A DNA stretch of 64,000 nucleotides from Allomuricauda sp. (GCF_002699205.1 NZ_PABT01000020.1:29010-93009); one strand, 5' to 3'; shown: positions 53,011 through 61,127, numbered from the stretch's first letter. Translations and numbers: made by a program. Notes: generated from the letters alone by a model not told the origin.

Positions 53011-53254
53011 ATTTCAACTGAGCAATGCTGCGGAATCTGATATTGCTTCCATAGCCAGTTATACAATTTTTAAATTTGGAATCGATCAAGCTCGAAAATA
53101 CCGAAATGGATTAATTGACACGTTGACTCAAATAGCCAATAATCCAGAACTGGGCAAAGTTTATATTATACCCAATGTGGTTGGATTAAAAAGAGTTCGC
53201 TACCAAGCACATATAATTTTTATAAAAAAACCAGTTCGGGAATATTTGTTGTAA
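53003..53254 (+). CDS. parE: ParE-family toxin, truncated unless a -1 frameshift occurs
   Basis: RelE/ParE-superfamily toxin reading frame; the zero-frame product is 83 aa. FQLSNAAESDIASIASYTIFK is the N-terminal ParE fold and RVRYQAHIIF a core strand. The frame then gives IKKPVREYLL and stops at 53254. In the -1 frame the sequence continues TSSGIFVVRILGGMMDFKKH and L, stop at 53295. This is the normal ParE C-terminus and gives a 97-aa protein. The switch point is the heptamer A_AAA_AAA (53224-53230), phased correctly for -1 slippage. A one-base loss in the preceding T run would explain it equally well. Confidence 0.82.
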   Translation: MPKFQLSNAAESDIASIASYTIFKFGIDQARKYRNGLIDTLTQIANNPELGKVYIIPNVVGLKRVRYQAHIIFIKKPVREYLL

Positions 53255-53298
53255 GAATATTAGGAGGAATGATGGATTTTAAAAAACACTTATAAGCT

Positions 53299-54450
53299 TC
53301 AACCCTTTCCCCTCCTACCCAAGAAAAAAGTAATCCCAAAAACCATAAGGGCCAGGCACAACAACAAAATAAAACTATAGTTTAGGCTGGCCTTTTCAGC
53401 GATAAATCCAAGAATTACAGGACCCAATAAAAAACCCATATACCCCGATCCTGCAATAAACGCAACCCCTTGGGAAGAATCCACACCTTTTACATTACCA
53501 CCAATGCGGAACAATTCGGGCACGATTACCGAAAAGCCAAGTCCATTAAAGGCAAAACCGACAATGGACCACAAAGTATGCTGCGTCAACACCAAAACAA
53601 AACCAATTGCGGCAATAAAGGCTCCCAGGCCCACTAATTTTATAGGACCAATCTTGGCACTGATACCATCCCCCAGAAATCTTCCCAGTGTCATGGTAGT
53701 TGAAAATGCCAAAAAACCAGCTCCAATAAGCATTTCTGGCGCCATGGTCATTTCTTTGAGGTAGAGTCCACTCCAATCCACTATAGCGCCTTCACTCCCA
53801 AAAGAAACAAAACCAATGATGCCCAAAAGCAGTAAGGGTTTAAAAAGTTTCAGACTAAACGGTTCCTTTTCTACCGGGGCAGCGACAATATGCATATAAT
53901 GCTTTCTAAAATAAAGATTGACGATAAACACCAAAACAACCGTGATGCCCATATGCACGATCGGGTTTCCAATTACGGAAATCAAAAAACTCCCCAACCC
54001 CACCAGGATACCCCCTAAGCTAAAAAACCCGTGGGCGGCGGACATAAAGTTTTGATTGTCCTCCTTTTCAATCTCCGTCACCAATGTGTTTATGGCAATA
54101 TCAATAAAACCGTTCCCGGCCCCAAAAAGGTACAGGGCTGCCATCAACAAATAGTAATTGGGCGCCATCAGGGGCAACATGGCCGTTAGTGAAACAGCCA
54201 CAACCCCAAACCAGCACGCCCTCCCTACTCCAAGTCTGTTAATGAGCTTGGATGCCACCGGAAATATGGTGAACACCCCCAGTGACAGGCAAAATAGGGC
54301 TATACCCAAATCCGCCTTGTCTATACCCAATTCTTCCTTTACGGTAGGAATATAAATGGCCCAAGTGCCAAACCATACATTTATACTGGTAAAAACCCAT
54401 GCCGGCGCAAAATATCTGGGATTGGATAAAATAAGCCATAGGGATTTCAT
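53299..54450 (-). CDS. MFS transporter
   Basis: A 383-aa major facilitator superfamily permease with about twelve TM helices in two halves. The central loop lies around residues 190-205 (FRKHYMHIVAAPVEKEPFSL). GFIDIAINTLVTEIEKED and FLAFSTTMTLGRFLGDGI are MFS-type loops. Substrate unknown. Its 3' end is the right copy of the repeat flanking parDE. It lies 39 bases after kynureninase on the same strand, so the two may be co-transcribed. Transport of a kynurenine-pathway compound would be a guess. Confidence 0.9.
   Translation of the reverse strand: MKSLWLILSNPRYFAPAWVFTSINVWFGTWAIYIPTVKEELGIDKADLGIALFCLSLGVFTIFPVASKLINRLGVGRACWFGVVAVSLTAMLPLMAPNYYLLMAALYLFGAGNGFIDIAINTLVTEIEKEDNQNFMSAAHGFFSLGGILVGLGSFLISVIGNPIVHMGITVVLVFIVNLYFRKHYMHIVAAPVEKEPFSLKLFKPLLLLGIIGFVSFGSEGAIVDWSGLYLKEMTMAPEMLIGAGFLAFSTTMTLGRFLGDGISAKIGPIKLVGLGAFIAAIGFVLVLTQHTLWSIVGFAFNGLGFSVIVPELFRIGGNVKGVDSSQGVAFIAGSGYMGFLLGPVILGFIAEKASLNYSFILLLCLALMVFGITFFLGRRGKG
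53330..53420 (-). repeat. Right copy of direct repeat flanking parDE
   Basis: Intact 3' end of the MFS gene, nearly identical to 52551-52654. Copies are in the same orientation, about 780 bases apart, bracketing parDE. Confidence 0.88.
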
Positions 54451-54489
54451 AGATCGGTCTGGTTTGCTGGTTTTATCTTTTGGTTTGTT

Positions 54490-55758
54490 TTATTTGCCCT
54501 GTATTCCTTCCTTAAGGATCTGCCCAAAGCGGTACATATCCTCATAGGAACAATATAGAGGTGCAGGGGCCAACCGGATGACGTTGGGCTCCCTCCAATC
54601 GGTGATGACACCGTTCTTCATCAGATAATCAAAGATTGATTTTCCCTCCCCATGCAAAAATACGGAAAGTTGGCATCCCCTGGCCTTTGGGGTAATTATC
54701 TCAAAAGTACTGTCCACTTCCTTATCGATCTCATGCAATACAAACTCCAGGTAGGATACAATGGTCTTTTGTTTTTCCACAAGGGCATCCATTCCAACTT
54801 CATCAAATAGTTCCAAAGATGCCAAATAAGGGGCTATGGAAAGTATGGACGGATTGCTCAACTGCCAAGCATCAGCGGTTTCAATGGGGTCGAATTCAGG
54901 CTTCATCAAAAAACGGGTTTCTTTTTTGGTACCCCACCATCCTTCAAAACGTGGAATATCTTCCTTCCCCAAATGTCTTTCGTGCACGAAGATTCCCGAT
55001 GCGTTCCCTGGACCACTGTTCATGTATTTGTAACTGCACCAAGCCGCAAAATCGGCTCCCCAATCATGTAGGTTCAATTTTACGTTTCCAACGGCATGGG
55101 CCAAATCCCAACCCACAAAAGCACCAACACTTTTTCCAGCTTTGGTAATGGCTTCCATGTCCAAAACCTGGCCATTGTAGTAATTCACCCCACCCATAAG
55201 TACCAGGGCCAGCTCATCACCCACTTCGTTGATTTTTTGGATGATGTCCTCCGTACGCCATGCGTGCTCTCCTTCCCTTTTTTTCACCTCCACGATGGCC
55301 GTCTCTGGATCTAGCCCATGAAAACGGACCTGACTTTGCAACATGTACTGGTCCGAGGGAAAAGCTTTTTCCTCACATATAATTTTAAATCGTTTTCCGG
55401 TAGGCCGATAGAAGGATACCATCAACAGGTGAAGGTTCACCGTCAGGGTGTTCATTACCGATATTTCTTTGGGTAGCGCCCCTACCACTTTACTCAGCCC
55501 GTCTGCCAATCGCTCGTGATAATCCCACCAGGGTTTGTCGGCATAAAAATGACCTTCAACGGCCAATTCCCGCCAATCCTTCATAACCTCGTCCACAAAC
55601 TTTTGGGTACGTTTGGGCTGAAGCCCTAGGGAATTTCCCGTAAAATAAATTACATCCTTTCCGTTTACTTGCGGGTAATGGAATTCATCCCTATAAGGGG
55701 CAAGGGCATCCGAAGCATCAAGCCCTTTGGCGAATTCAAGCGTATTTTGAAAAGTCAT
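54490..55758 (-). CDS. kynU: Kynureninase
   Basis: PLP enzyme (422 aa) that cleaves 3-hydroxykynurenine or kynurenine to (hydroxy)anthranilate and alanine. The PLP-binding Lys is in AAWCSYKYMNSGPG, near residue 240. VIYFTGNSLGLQPKRT is the N-terminal motif. VNYYNGQVLDMEAIT and FVGWDLAHAVGN (Asp contacting PLP) follow. RFEGWWG and the C-terminal NVIRLAPAPLYCSYEDM complete the match. It may be co-transcribed with the MFS gene. With kmo in this window it forms part of the kynurenine route to NAD or anthranilate. Confidence 0.96.
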   Translation of the reverse strand: MTFQNTLEFAKGLDASDALAPYRDEFHYPQVNGKDVIYFTGNSLGLQPKRTQKFVDEVMKDWRELAVEGHFYADKPWWDYHERLADGLSKVVGALPKEISVMNTLTVNLHLLMVSFYRPTGKRFKIICEEKAFPSDQYMLQSQVRFHGLDPETAIVEVKKREGEHAWRTEDIIQKINEVGDELALVLMGGVNYYNGQVLDMEAITKAGKSVGAFVGWDLAHAVGNVKLNLHDWGADFAAWCSYKYMNSGPGNASGIFVHERHLGKEDIPRFEGWWGTKKETRFLMKPEFDPIETADAWQLSNPSILSIAPYLASLELFDEVGMDALVEKQKTIVSYLEFVLHEIDKEVDSTFEIITPKARGCQLSVFLHGEGKSIFDYLMKNGVITDWREPNVIRLAPAPLYCSYEDMYRFGQILKEGIQGK

Positions 55759-55774
55759 TCTTTTTGGTTTGCCT

Positions 55775-55782
55775 CAAAAATA
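55775..55782 (-). promoter_or_regulatory. -7 element (TATTTTTG) upstream of kynU
   Basis: Exact TAnnTTTG match 16 bases before the kynU ATG. The octamer and flank (CAAAAATACG on plus) are the same as upstream of kmo. Confidence 0.6.
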
Positions 55783-55809
55783 CGATTTGTGCAAGTAATC
55801 CAAAGAAAA

Positions 55810-56274
55810 TTACGCCAAACGCATTTCGATGAGGTGCTTTTTAAAACCAGCCTTTTCATACGCCTTTATTGCTGGCTGGTTTTCGTTGTAGACCGTCAAT
55901 CTGATTTCTTTGAGACCATTGTCATAGGACCAATTTTTCAGTTCTTCCAATATCATGGCATTGATTCCCATACCTCTAAAATCTTCATGGGTGTACATAA
56001 AACCGAGATAGGCATAAAATTCATGGTCCAAATAATGTCTCGCCCTTTTGAAAATCGCATAGCCCGAGGCCACAATTTTCCCTTCCACTTCCGCCACCAC
56101 AACGTGTGCCTTCGGGTCTTGGATCATCTCACCAATGTCATAATAACTGATCGGGCCATCTTTCATGGTAACATCGAAAGGTCGTTCGACTTTAATGATT
56201 TCTTGTTCAAAGCCCAACAGAACAGGTAGGTCCACCAATGTTGCCTCTCGTATGTTTATGTTTGGTTTCGACAT
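55810..56274 (-). CDS. GNAT family N-acetyltransferase
   Basis: A 154-aa acetyltransferase. The ATG at 56274 begins SKPNINIREATLVDLPVL. GFMYTHEDFRGMGINAMILE carries the acetyl-CoA-binding Q/RxxGxG/A loop (here RGMGIN), followed by LTVYNENQPAIKAYEKAGF, the typical GNAT C-terminal motif. The in-frame ATG at 56322 would extend the protein over the divergent promoter. Substrate unknown. It is divergent from the O-methyltransferase gene and lies 27 bases beyond the kynU promoter. Confidence 0.88.
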   Translation of the reverse strand: MSKPNINIREATLVDLPVLLGFEQEIIKVERPFDVTMKDGPISYYDIGEMIQDPKAHVVVAEVEGKIVASGYAIFKRARHYLDHEFYAYLGFMYTHEDFRGMGINAMILEELKNWSYDNGLKEIRLTVYNENQPAIKAYEKAGFKKHLIEMRLA

Positions 56275-56321
56275 AAAATGCTTTTGCTTTATAGTAGATA
56301 TTCGAATGTAGTTCTTTTCCA

Positions 56322-56329
56322 TATTTTTG
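56322..56329 (+). promoter_or_regulatory. -7 element (TATTTTTG) upstream of O-methyltransferase
   Basis: Exact TAnnTTTG match 13 bases before the ATG at 56343. Confidence 0.6.
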
Positions 56330-56342
56330 CGAAAATTATATC

Positions 56343-56984
56343 ATGCATTTTCTATCGCCCATTTTGGAAAATTATATTGCCAATAGTTCGGAGGAAGAAC
56401 CTGAATTATTGCAAGAACTTACCCGGGAAACCCATTTAAAAGTGGTTCAGCCCAGAATGATCACTGGGCATTTTCAGGGTCGGGTATTGAGTATGTTGTC
56501 CAAAATCATCAATCCAAAATATATATTGGAAATAGGTACCTATACAGGGTATTCCGCACTTTGTTTGGCGGAGGGCCTTCAAAAAGAAGGGGAATTGCAC
56601 ACCATTGAGGTAAACGAGGAACTCCATCGGATGCAGCGTAAATATTTTGATAAAAGTGGATTTGGTTCTCAAATTATTCAGCATACAGGGGATGCCTTGG
56701 ACATTGTCCCAGACCTTGACCAGACTTTTGACCTTGTTTTTATTGATGCCCAAAAGGTAAACTACAATGCCTATTTTGAAGCAGTGATACAAAAGACAAG
56801 ACCGGGCAGCGTTATTTTATCCGATAATGTACTGTGGTCAGGGAAAGTGGTCGAACCTCTACAGAAATCGGACAAGGCGACCGCCGCATTGTTGGAGTAC
56901 AATCAAAAATTAAAGAATGATTCCCGGGTAGAGACCGTTTTGCTGCCCATTAGGGATGGACTGACCTTGAGCCGGGTACGATGA
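56343..56984 (+). CDS. SAM-dependent O-methyltransferase (family 3)
   Basis: A 213-aa methyltransferase of the catechol/caffeoyl-CoA O-methyltransferase type. The SAM motif is LEIGTYTGYSALCLAEGL. The acidic metal and SAM contacts are DLVFIDAQKVNYNAYFE and SVILSDNVLWSGKV. HTIEVNEEL is motif II. A divalent metal would assist catalysis. The natural substrate is unknown. It converges with the PAP2 gene, overlapping by 35 bases at the 3' ends. Confidence 0.9.
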   Translation: MHFLSPILENYIANSSEEEPELLQELTRETHLKVVQPRMITGHFQGRVLSMLSKIINPKYILEIGTYTGYSALCLAEGLQKEGELHTIEVNEELHRMQRKYFDKSGFGSQIIQHTGDALDIVPDLDQTFDLVFIDAQKVNYNAYFEAVIQKTRPGSVILSDNVLWSGKVVEPLQKSDKATAALLEYNQKLKNDSRVETVLLPIRDGLTLSRVR

Positions 56985-57522
56985 AACGTTGATAGAGCCA
57001 AAAGAAAAGAATCCCGGACAATATGCCCACCACCGTTCCCACCAAGATATCCAAGGGATAATGGACCCCGACATAAATACGGCTCATGGTAAACAATATG
57101 GGCCAAACAAAAAACAATATTGCCCATTTCACTTTTTTTCTTAGGAAAAGGAACACCAGCATGGTTATGGAAAACGAACTGGAGGCATGTCCAGAGAAAA
57201 AGCTGTAATCCGTAGGGGTTTTCAATATTCGGATCAGGGTATTTATTTCTTCGGTATTGTTGGGTCTTAACCTTGCCACCGAAATTTTTGTTATATGTGT
57301 AATGGCCGTTATAAAAACCACCAGTCCCAGAACGGTCAAAAATTTGTAGAGCGCCTCATTTTTGGGGAAATTGAGGTAAAACAATACTATAAATAGGATA
57401 AAAAGAGGAATCCACGTGGAAATGTGGGTTATGGTGGACCAAAAGCCATCGTACTGTTCTACACCCAAACCATTGAGGTACACAAAAGTGTCACTATCCC
57501 ATTTGAGCAATTTGTCCAGCAT
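56950..57522 (-). CDS. PAP2-family phosphatase
   Basis: A 190-aa membrane phosphatase of the phosphatidic acid phosphatase 2 group. The three motifs are present: KISVARLRPNN (KxxxxxxRP), FFSGHASSS (SGH) and SRIYVGVHYPLDI (SRxxxxxHxxxD). Around five TM helices are visible. Substrates of this family include undecaprenyl pyrophosphate and phosphatidate. It lies 4 bases after tatA, so they form one transcript; the 3' end overlaps the convergent methyltransferase gene by 35 bases. Confidence 0.92.
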   Translation of the reverse strand: MLDKLLKWDSDTFVYLNGLGVEQYDGFWSTITHISTWIPLFILFIVLFYLNFPKNEALYKFLTVLGLVVFITAITHITKISVARLRPNNTEEINTLIRILKTPTDYSFFSGHASSSFSITMLVFLFLRKKVKWAILFFVWPILFTMSRIYVGVHYPLDILVGTVVGILSGILFFWLYQRFIVPGSRSVHP

Positions 57523-57526
57523 GGGG

Positions 57527-57799
57527 TTACTTGTTAAGGTCTCTTTTGATAGATCCCGAAACTTCGTTTACATTCTTCTTCACCTCATCGATTTCCTTAC
57601 GGATATCCTTGGTGAAGTCAGTATCAATATCCGCGCTCTTTTGAATTTCGCGTTTAATATCCTCCGTGGCGTCCTTGAGTTGCCTCATTCCTTTTCCAAG
57701 CCCTCTGGCTATACCGGGAATTTTGTCCGCGCCAAAGACCATCACCACTATAAACATGATGAAAAAAATCTCCGCTCCGCTTATGAATAGAAATTGCAT
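57527..57799 (-). CDS. tatA: Twin-arginine translocase subunit TatA/TatB
   Basis: A 90-aa Tat component. The N-terminal TM helix (FISGAEIFFIMFIVVMVFGA) is followed by a hinge ADKIPGIARGLGKGMRQLKD and a long amphipathic, charged C-terminus. The glutamate in the TM start and the FG hinge are conserved in TatA/TatE. The ATG at 57799 is chosen; the -7 element ends only 4 bases before it, so the message may be leaderless. A Tat substrate (the GH109-like protein) occurs elsewhere in the window. TatA versus TatB is not decidable. Confidence 0.9.
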   Translation of the reverse strand: MQFLFISGAEIFFIMFIVVMVFGADKIPGIARGLGKGMRQLKDATEDIKREIQKSADIDTDFTKDIRKEIDEVKKNVNEVSGSIKRDLNK

Positions 57800-57803
57800 G
57801 GCA

Positions 57804-57811
57804 CAAATATA
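57804..57811 (-). promoter_or_regulatory. -7 element (TATATTTG) next to tatA start
   Basis: Exact TAnnTTTG match that ends 4 bases before the tatA ATG on the minus strand. Transcription would start at or close to the A of the ATG. Confidence 0.6.
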
Positions 57812-57832
57812 ATCAGATATTGGGTTCAAAAT

Positions 57833-57860
57833 AAAAAAAGCCCCGTGAAATCACGAGGCT
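57833..57860 (-). terminator. Rho-independent terminator after M1 peptidase
   Basis: On the minus strand AGCCTCGTGA, 2-nt loop, TCACGGGGCT followed by seven T. The 10-bp stem has one mismatch. Confidence 0.85.
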
Positions 57861-57882
57861 CTTAACATAGTTTTTTCTTTTA

Positions 57883-60198
57883 CTATTTTCCTTTGATGTT
57901 TTCCTTGAATTTATCAAAGTCTGATTTCTCTTCTTTTCTGGGCCAAGAGTTGTTGGTCGTGTCTATATCGGCAGTTTCCAATTTTGGATCTACCACAATT
58001 CCAACCAATTCTTTTTCTGTGGCCATCACTCTTTTTACCTCAGCATCGTTCTTTCTCCATATTTCTGGTGGATAGGTTACATTTTCTGTAGTACCATCAG
58101 CGTAGGTATACTCCACGATCAATGGCATGGGAATACCTCCTGGTTTTTCAAAAGTGATCTCATAGAAAAACTTGGGCTCTTCAACCTGTGCCCTTTCCGC
58201 CTCGGTCATGTTGTCCATCATAAATTCCTTGAGGTTTTGGGAAGTCTCTATAGGAGATTTTCCCTTAAGTGCGGGATCAAAGTCCTCACTGTCCTCTTCT
58301 GCCAAGTAAACCAATGGTGGCAAATCAGCCTCGGTAAGGTTTCTATCCGCCATATATTTTTCCATTTCCTTGGTCGGCTTGTTGGACACGTAGTATTTTT
58401 TAACTCCTTTTACACCTATATCCACATAATCGGTGGTGTAGAACCATCCTCTCCAAAACCAATCCAAATCCACTGCGGAAGCATCTTCCATGGTACGGAA
58501 GAAATCCTCGGGGGTAGGGTGCTTGAACATCCATCGCTGCGCATAGGTCTTGAACGCATGATCGAACAGTTCTTTGCCCATAACGGTTTCCCTCAAGATG
58601 TTAAGGGCCGTTGCTGGTTTCGCATAAGCGTTTGGTCCCAGTTGGTACACATTTTCCGGATTGGACATGATCGGTGAAATATAACTTTGGTCACCTGCCA
58701 TGTATGGAACTATTTTGGAAGGCTCACCTCTCCTTGAAGGATATTTTTCGTTTGGAGCAATGACCTCTGGGTAATTTTGTCCAAACTCCTGTTCAGTAAG
58801 ATACTGCATAAAAGTATCAAGACCTTCGTCCATCCATCCCCATTGACGCTCATCGGAGTTCACGATCATTGGGAAGAAGTTGTGCCCTACTTCGTGGATG
58901 ATCACACTGATCATTCCGAATTTTGTCCTATCGGAATACGTACCATCCTCATTGGGACGTCCATAGTTCCAACAGATCATTGGATACTCCATACCTTGGT
59001 TTTTCGCATGTACCGAAATGGCCTTGTGGTATGGGTAATCAAAAGTATGCTTGGAATAGGTTTTCAATGTCTGTGCTACGGCTTTGGTAGACAATTCTTC
59101 CCAAAGTGGGTTACCTTCTTTGGGGTAAAGCGATACCGCCATTACATCTTTGTTGCCAATTTTAACGGCCTGCATGTCCCAAATAAACTTTCGGGAAGTG
59201 GCAAAGGCGTAATCCCTTACGTTGGTGGCTTTGAATTTCCACGTTTTGGTATCTGTGGAAAATCCTTTCTCAGCAGCTTCCGCTTCTTCTTGGGTTACAA
59301 TGATCACCGGCTTGTCATACGACTTTTTGGCCTGCTTGTAACGCTTCATCATCTCTTTGGAAAATACTTCGTCGCGGTTCTGAAGCACACCTGTGGCATC
59401 CAAAATATGGTCCGCAGGAACGGTAATGTTCACTTCGTAGTTACCAAATGGCAATGCGAACTCACCGCTTCCCCAGAACTGATGGTTCTGCCATCCTTCC
59501 ACATCATTGTAAACGGCCATTCTTGGGAAGAACTGGGCAATAACATAGGCGCGGTTACCATCTTTTGGAAAGTACTCGTATCCTGAACGTGCCCTGTTAA
59601 CCGTATGGTCAGGTATGTTGTACCACCATTTGATGGAGAATGAAATTTTCTCTCCACTTTTAAGTGGTTCCGGAATATTGACACGCATCATGGTTTGGTT
59701 GATGGTGTAGGACAATGGCTTTCCATTGGCATCTTTTACCCATTCAATATTAAAACCTCCATCAAAGGGTTCACTGATATAGGTTTGGGCAAAATTACCG
59801 GCCGTATAGGCCATATTCACCCCATTTCCGTTACGCAATGGCGACTTGGAGTCCTTCGCACGTACATTTTGGTCCAATTGTACCCAAAGAAATTCAAGAT
59901 CGTCCGGTGAATTGTTATGATAGGTAATGGTTTCCTCTCCATTGATCTTGGCGTTTTTATCATCCAAGTAGATATCCATTACATAATCCGCCTGTTGTTG
60001 GTAGTAATCGGGACCAGGTGCTCCCGAGGCAGACCGATATGTGTTTGGAGTGGAAAATTCCTCATACAATTGTTTAAACCTACTTTGGTTGTAATGACCA
60101 GGTTCCCGGGCTTCTTTGACGTCTCCCTCTTCTTGTGCCATGACAACGGCTCCAAAAAGGAACAATACGGAAGCAAAGCAATACTTGATTTTGTTCAT
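57883..60198 (-). CDS. M1-family zinc aminopeptidase, secreted
   Basis: A 771-aa exported metallopeptidase. A signal peptide is followed by the M1 N-terminal beta domain. The substrate-anchoring GxMEN motif appears as QGMEYPMICW. The zinc site is VIIHEVGHNFFP with the third ligand Glu in WMDEGLDTFMQYL. A C-terminal extension of about 170 residues follows. The usual GAMEN Asn is replaced by Tyr, as in a subset of Bacteroidetes M1 proteins. The DUF6702-like gene upstream, 60 bases away, is probably in the same transcript. Function: likely extracellular peptide degradation. Confidence 0.9.
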   Translation of the reverse strand: MNKIKYCFASVLFLFGAVVMAQEEGDVKEAREPGHYNQSRFKQLYEEFSTPNTYRSASGAPGPDYYQQQADYVMDIYLDDKNAKINGEETITYHNNSPDDLEFLWVQLDQNVRAKDSKSPLRNGNGVNMAYTAGNFAQTYISEPFDGGFNIEWVKDANGKPLSYTINQTMMRVNIPEPLKSGEKISFSIKWWYNIPDHTVNRARSGYEYFPKDGNRAYVIAQFFPRMAVYNDVEGWQNHQFWGSGEFALPFGNYEVNITVPADHILDATGVLQNRDEVFSKEMMKRYKQAKKSYDKPVIIVTQEEAEAAEKGFSTDTKTWKFKATNVRDYAFATSRKFIWDMQAVKIGNKDVMAVSLYPKEGNPLWEELSTKAVAQTLKTYSKHTFDYPYHKAISVHAKNQGMEYPMICWNYGRPNEDGTYSDRTKFGMISVIIHEVGHNFFPMIVNSDERQWGWMDEGLDTFMQYLTEQEFGQNYPEVIAPNEKYPSRRGEPSKIVPYMAGDQSYISPIMSNPENVYQLGPNAYAKPATALNILRETVMGKELFDHAFKTYAQRWMFKHPTPEDFFRTMEDASAVDLDWFWRGWFYTTDYVDIGVKGVKKYYVSNKPTKEMEKYMADRNLTEADLPPLVYLAEEDSEDFDPALKGKSPIETSQNLKEFMMDNMTEAERAQVEEPKFFYEITFEKPGGIPMPLIVEYTYADGTTENVTYPPEIWRKNDAEVKRVMATEKELVGIVVDPKLETADIDTTNNSWPRKEEKSDFDKFKENIKGK

Positions 60199-60258
60199 GT
60201 TCTATTTGATTTTATAAGGGTGAAAAATAACATATTTTAACCAATTGTTAAGAATAGG

Positions 60259-60780
60259 TCATAAATTTAACATTCCTTTATTGTTCTCTTTTATAAGAAC
60301 AAAACTTTTTTTGTTTTCTTTCCATTTTACATGGACCACGTTTTGCTGTTCGTCGAACAAATCGGTAAGTATCTCGTTCTGCACGGACATGGTCTTAACT
60401 TCAGATAAATTTACGTTTGGGATTTCCAAATAGCAAATCACAACATCGGTATCATATCTTTTGCCCAAAAAAGTATATGTAGCTGGCTCTCCATTGAACT
60501 CCACCACAAATTTTGACCGAAAATATTTCTCGATATATGCATCCGCCATTTTGGACTCGTCCGGAGTGTCCAATTGGGCGTTGATACCGTAGCGTTCCTC
60601 TAGCAACCTATCCAGGTCATCTATGAAAACCCGACTGGTAATCTGAAAAGCATTGTCCTTCTCTGCGTACGCTATATTGGTGACGCTCACATAGAATTTA
60701 TGCACGGACGTGAAAGACAAAAATAGTAGCATTGCCAAAGGCAATAGCATGATTTTTGCTTTTTTTAAGTTCTTCATCAT
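60259..60780 (-). CDS. DUF6702-like secreted protein
   Basis: A 173-aa exported protein. The N-terminus (KKAKIMLLPLAMLLFLSFTS) is a signal or TM segment. The mature part begins VHKFYVSVTNIAY, a His-led beta stretch typical of the DUF6702 family. It continues through VFIDDLDRLLEERYG, which carries acidic residues. It precedes the M1 peptidase on the same strand; the two seem to be neighbours in other Flavobacteriia (from memory). No enzymatic motif is visible. Start codon ATG at 60780 or the adjacent ATG. Confidence 0.78.
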   Translation of the reverse strand: MMKNLKKAKIMLLPLAMLLFLSFTSVHKFYVSVTNIAYAEKDNAFQITSRVFIDDLDRLLEERYGINAQLDTPDESKMADAYIEKYFRSKFVVEFNGEPATYTFLGKRYDTDVVICYLEIPNVNLSEVKTMSVQNEILTDLFDEQQNVVHVKWKENKKSFVLIKENNKGMLNL

Positions 60781-60858
60781 ATGGTATACTTTATATGGTG
60801 CGACAATGTAATGGTTTTATCCATCTTTATGCAATTTACCTGCCAAACTATTATTTTT

Positions 60859-61124
60859 TAGACTTCAGATTATAGATTATAGACTTTAGATATTAGACCT
60901 CTGACTACTGATCTCTAACTTCTGACTTCCCACTTCTGATTTCAGACTTCTGACTACTGATTCCTGACTTTAGATTATAGACTTTAGATATTAGACTTCT
61001 CACTTCTGACCTCTGACCTCTGGGCTCTAATCTCTCACTTCTCACTTCTAACTTCTAACTTCTGACTTCTGACTTCTGATCTCTGACCTCTAACCTCTAA
61101 CCTCTGACTTCTGACTTCCCACTC
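60859..61124. repeat. Heptanucleotide tandem repeat array, 38 units
   Basis: Thirty-eight consecutive 7-nt units in perfect register over 266 bases, consensus CTGACTT with variants such as TAGATTA, TAGACTT, CTCACTT, CTAACTT and CTGACCT. No unit has a length change. It ends 3 bases before the stop codon of the minus-strand gene at 61128 and fills most of the 347-base gap to the next gene. The remainder of the gap (60781-60858) shows nothing recognisable. Related short tracts lie in two trp-operon spacers. Confidence 0.93.
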
Positions 61125-61127
61125 CCA

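Noticed and set aside
58777..59586. 269-codon plus-strand frame opposite the M1 peptidase
   Set aside because: Antisense shadow; the minus strand has clear HExxH and signal-peptide evidence.
60859..61124. CRISPR array
   Set aside because: Units are 7 nt with no spacers, and no cas genes are present.
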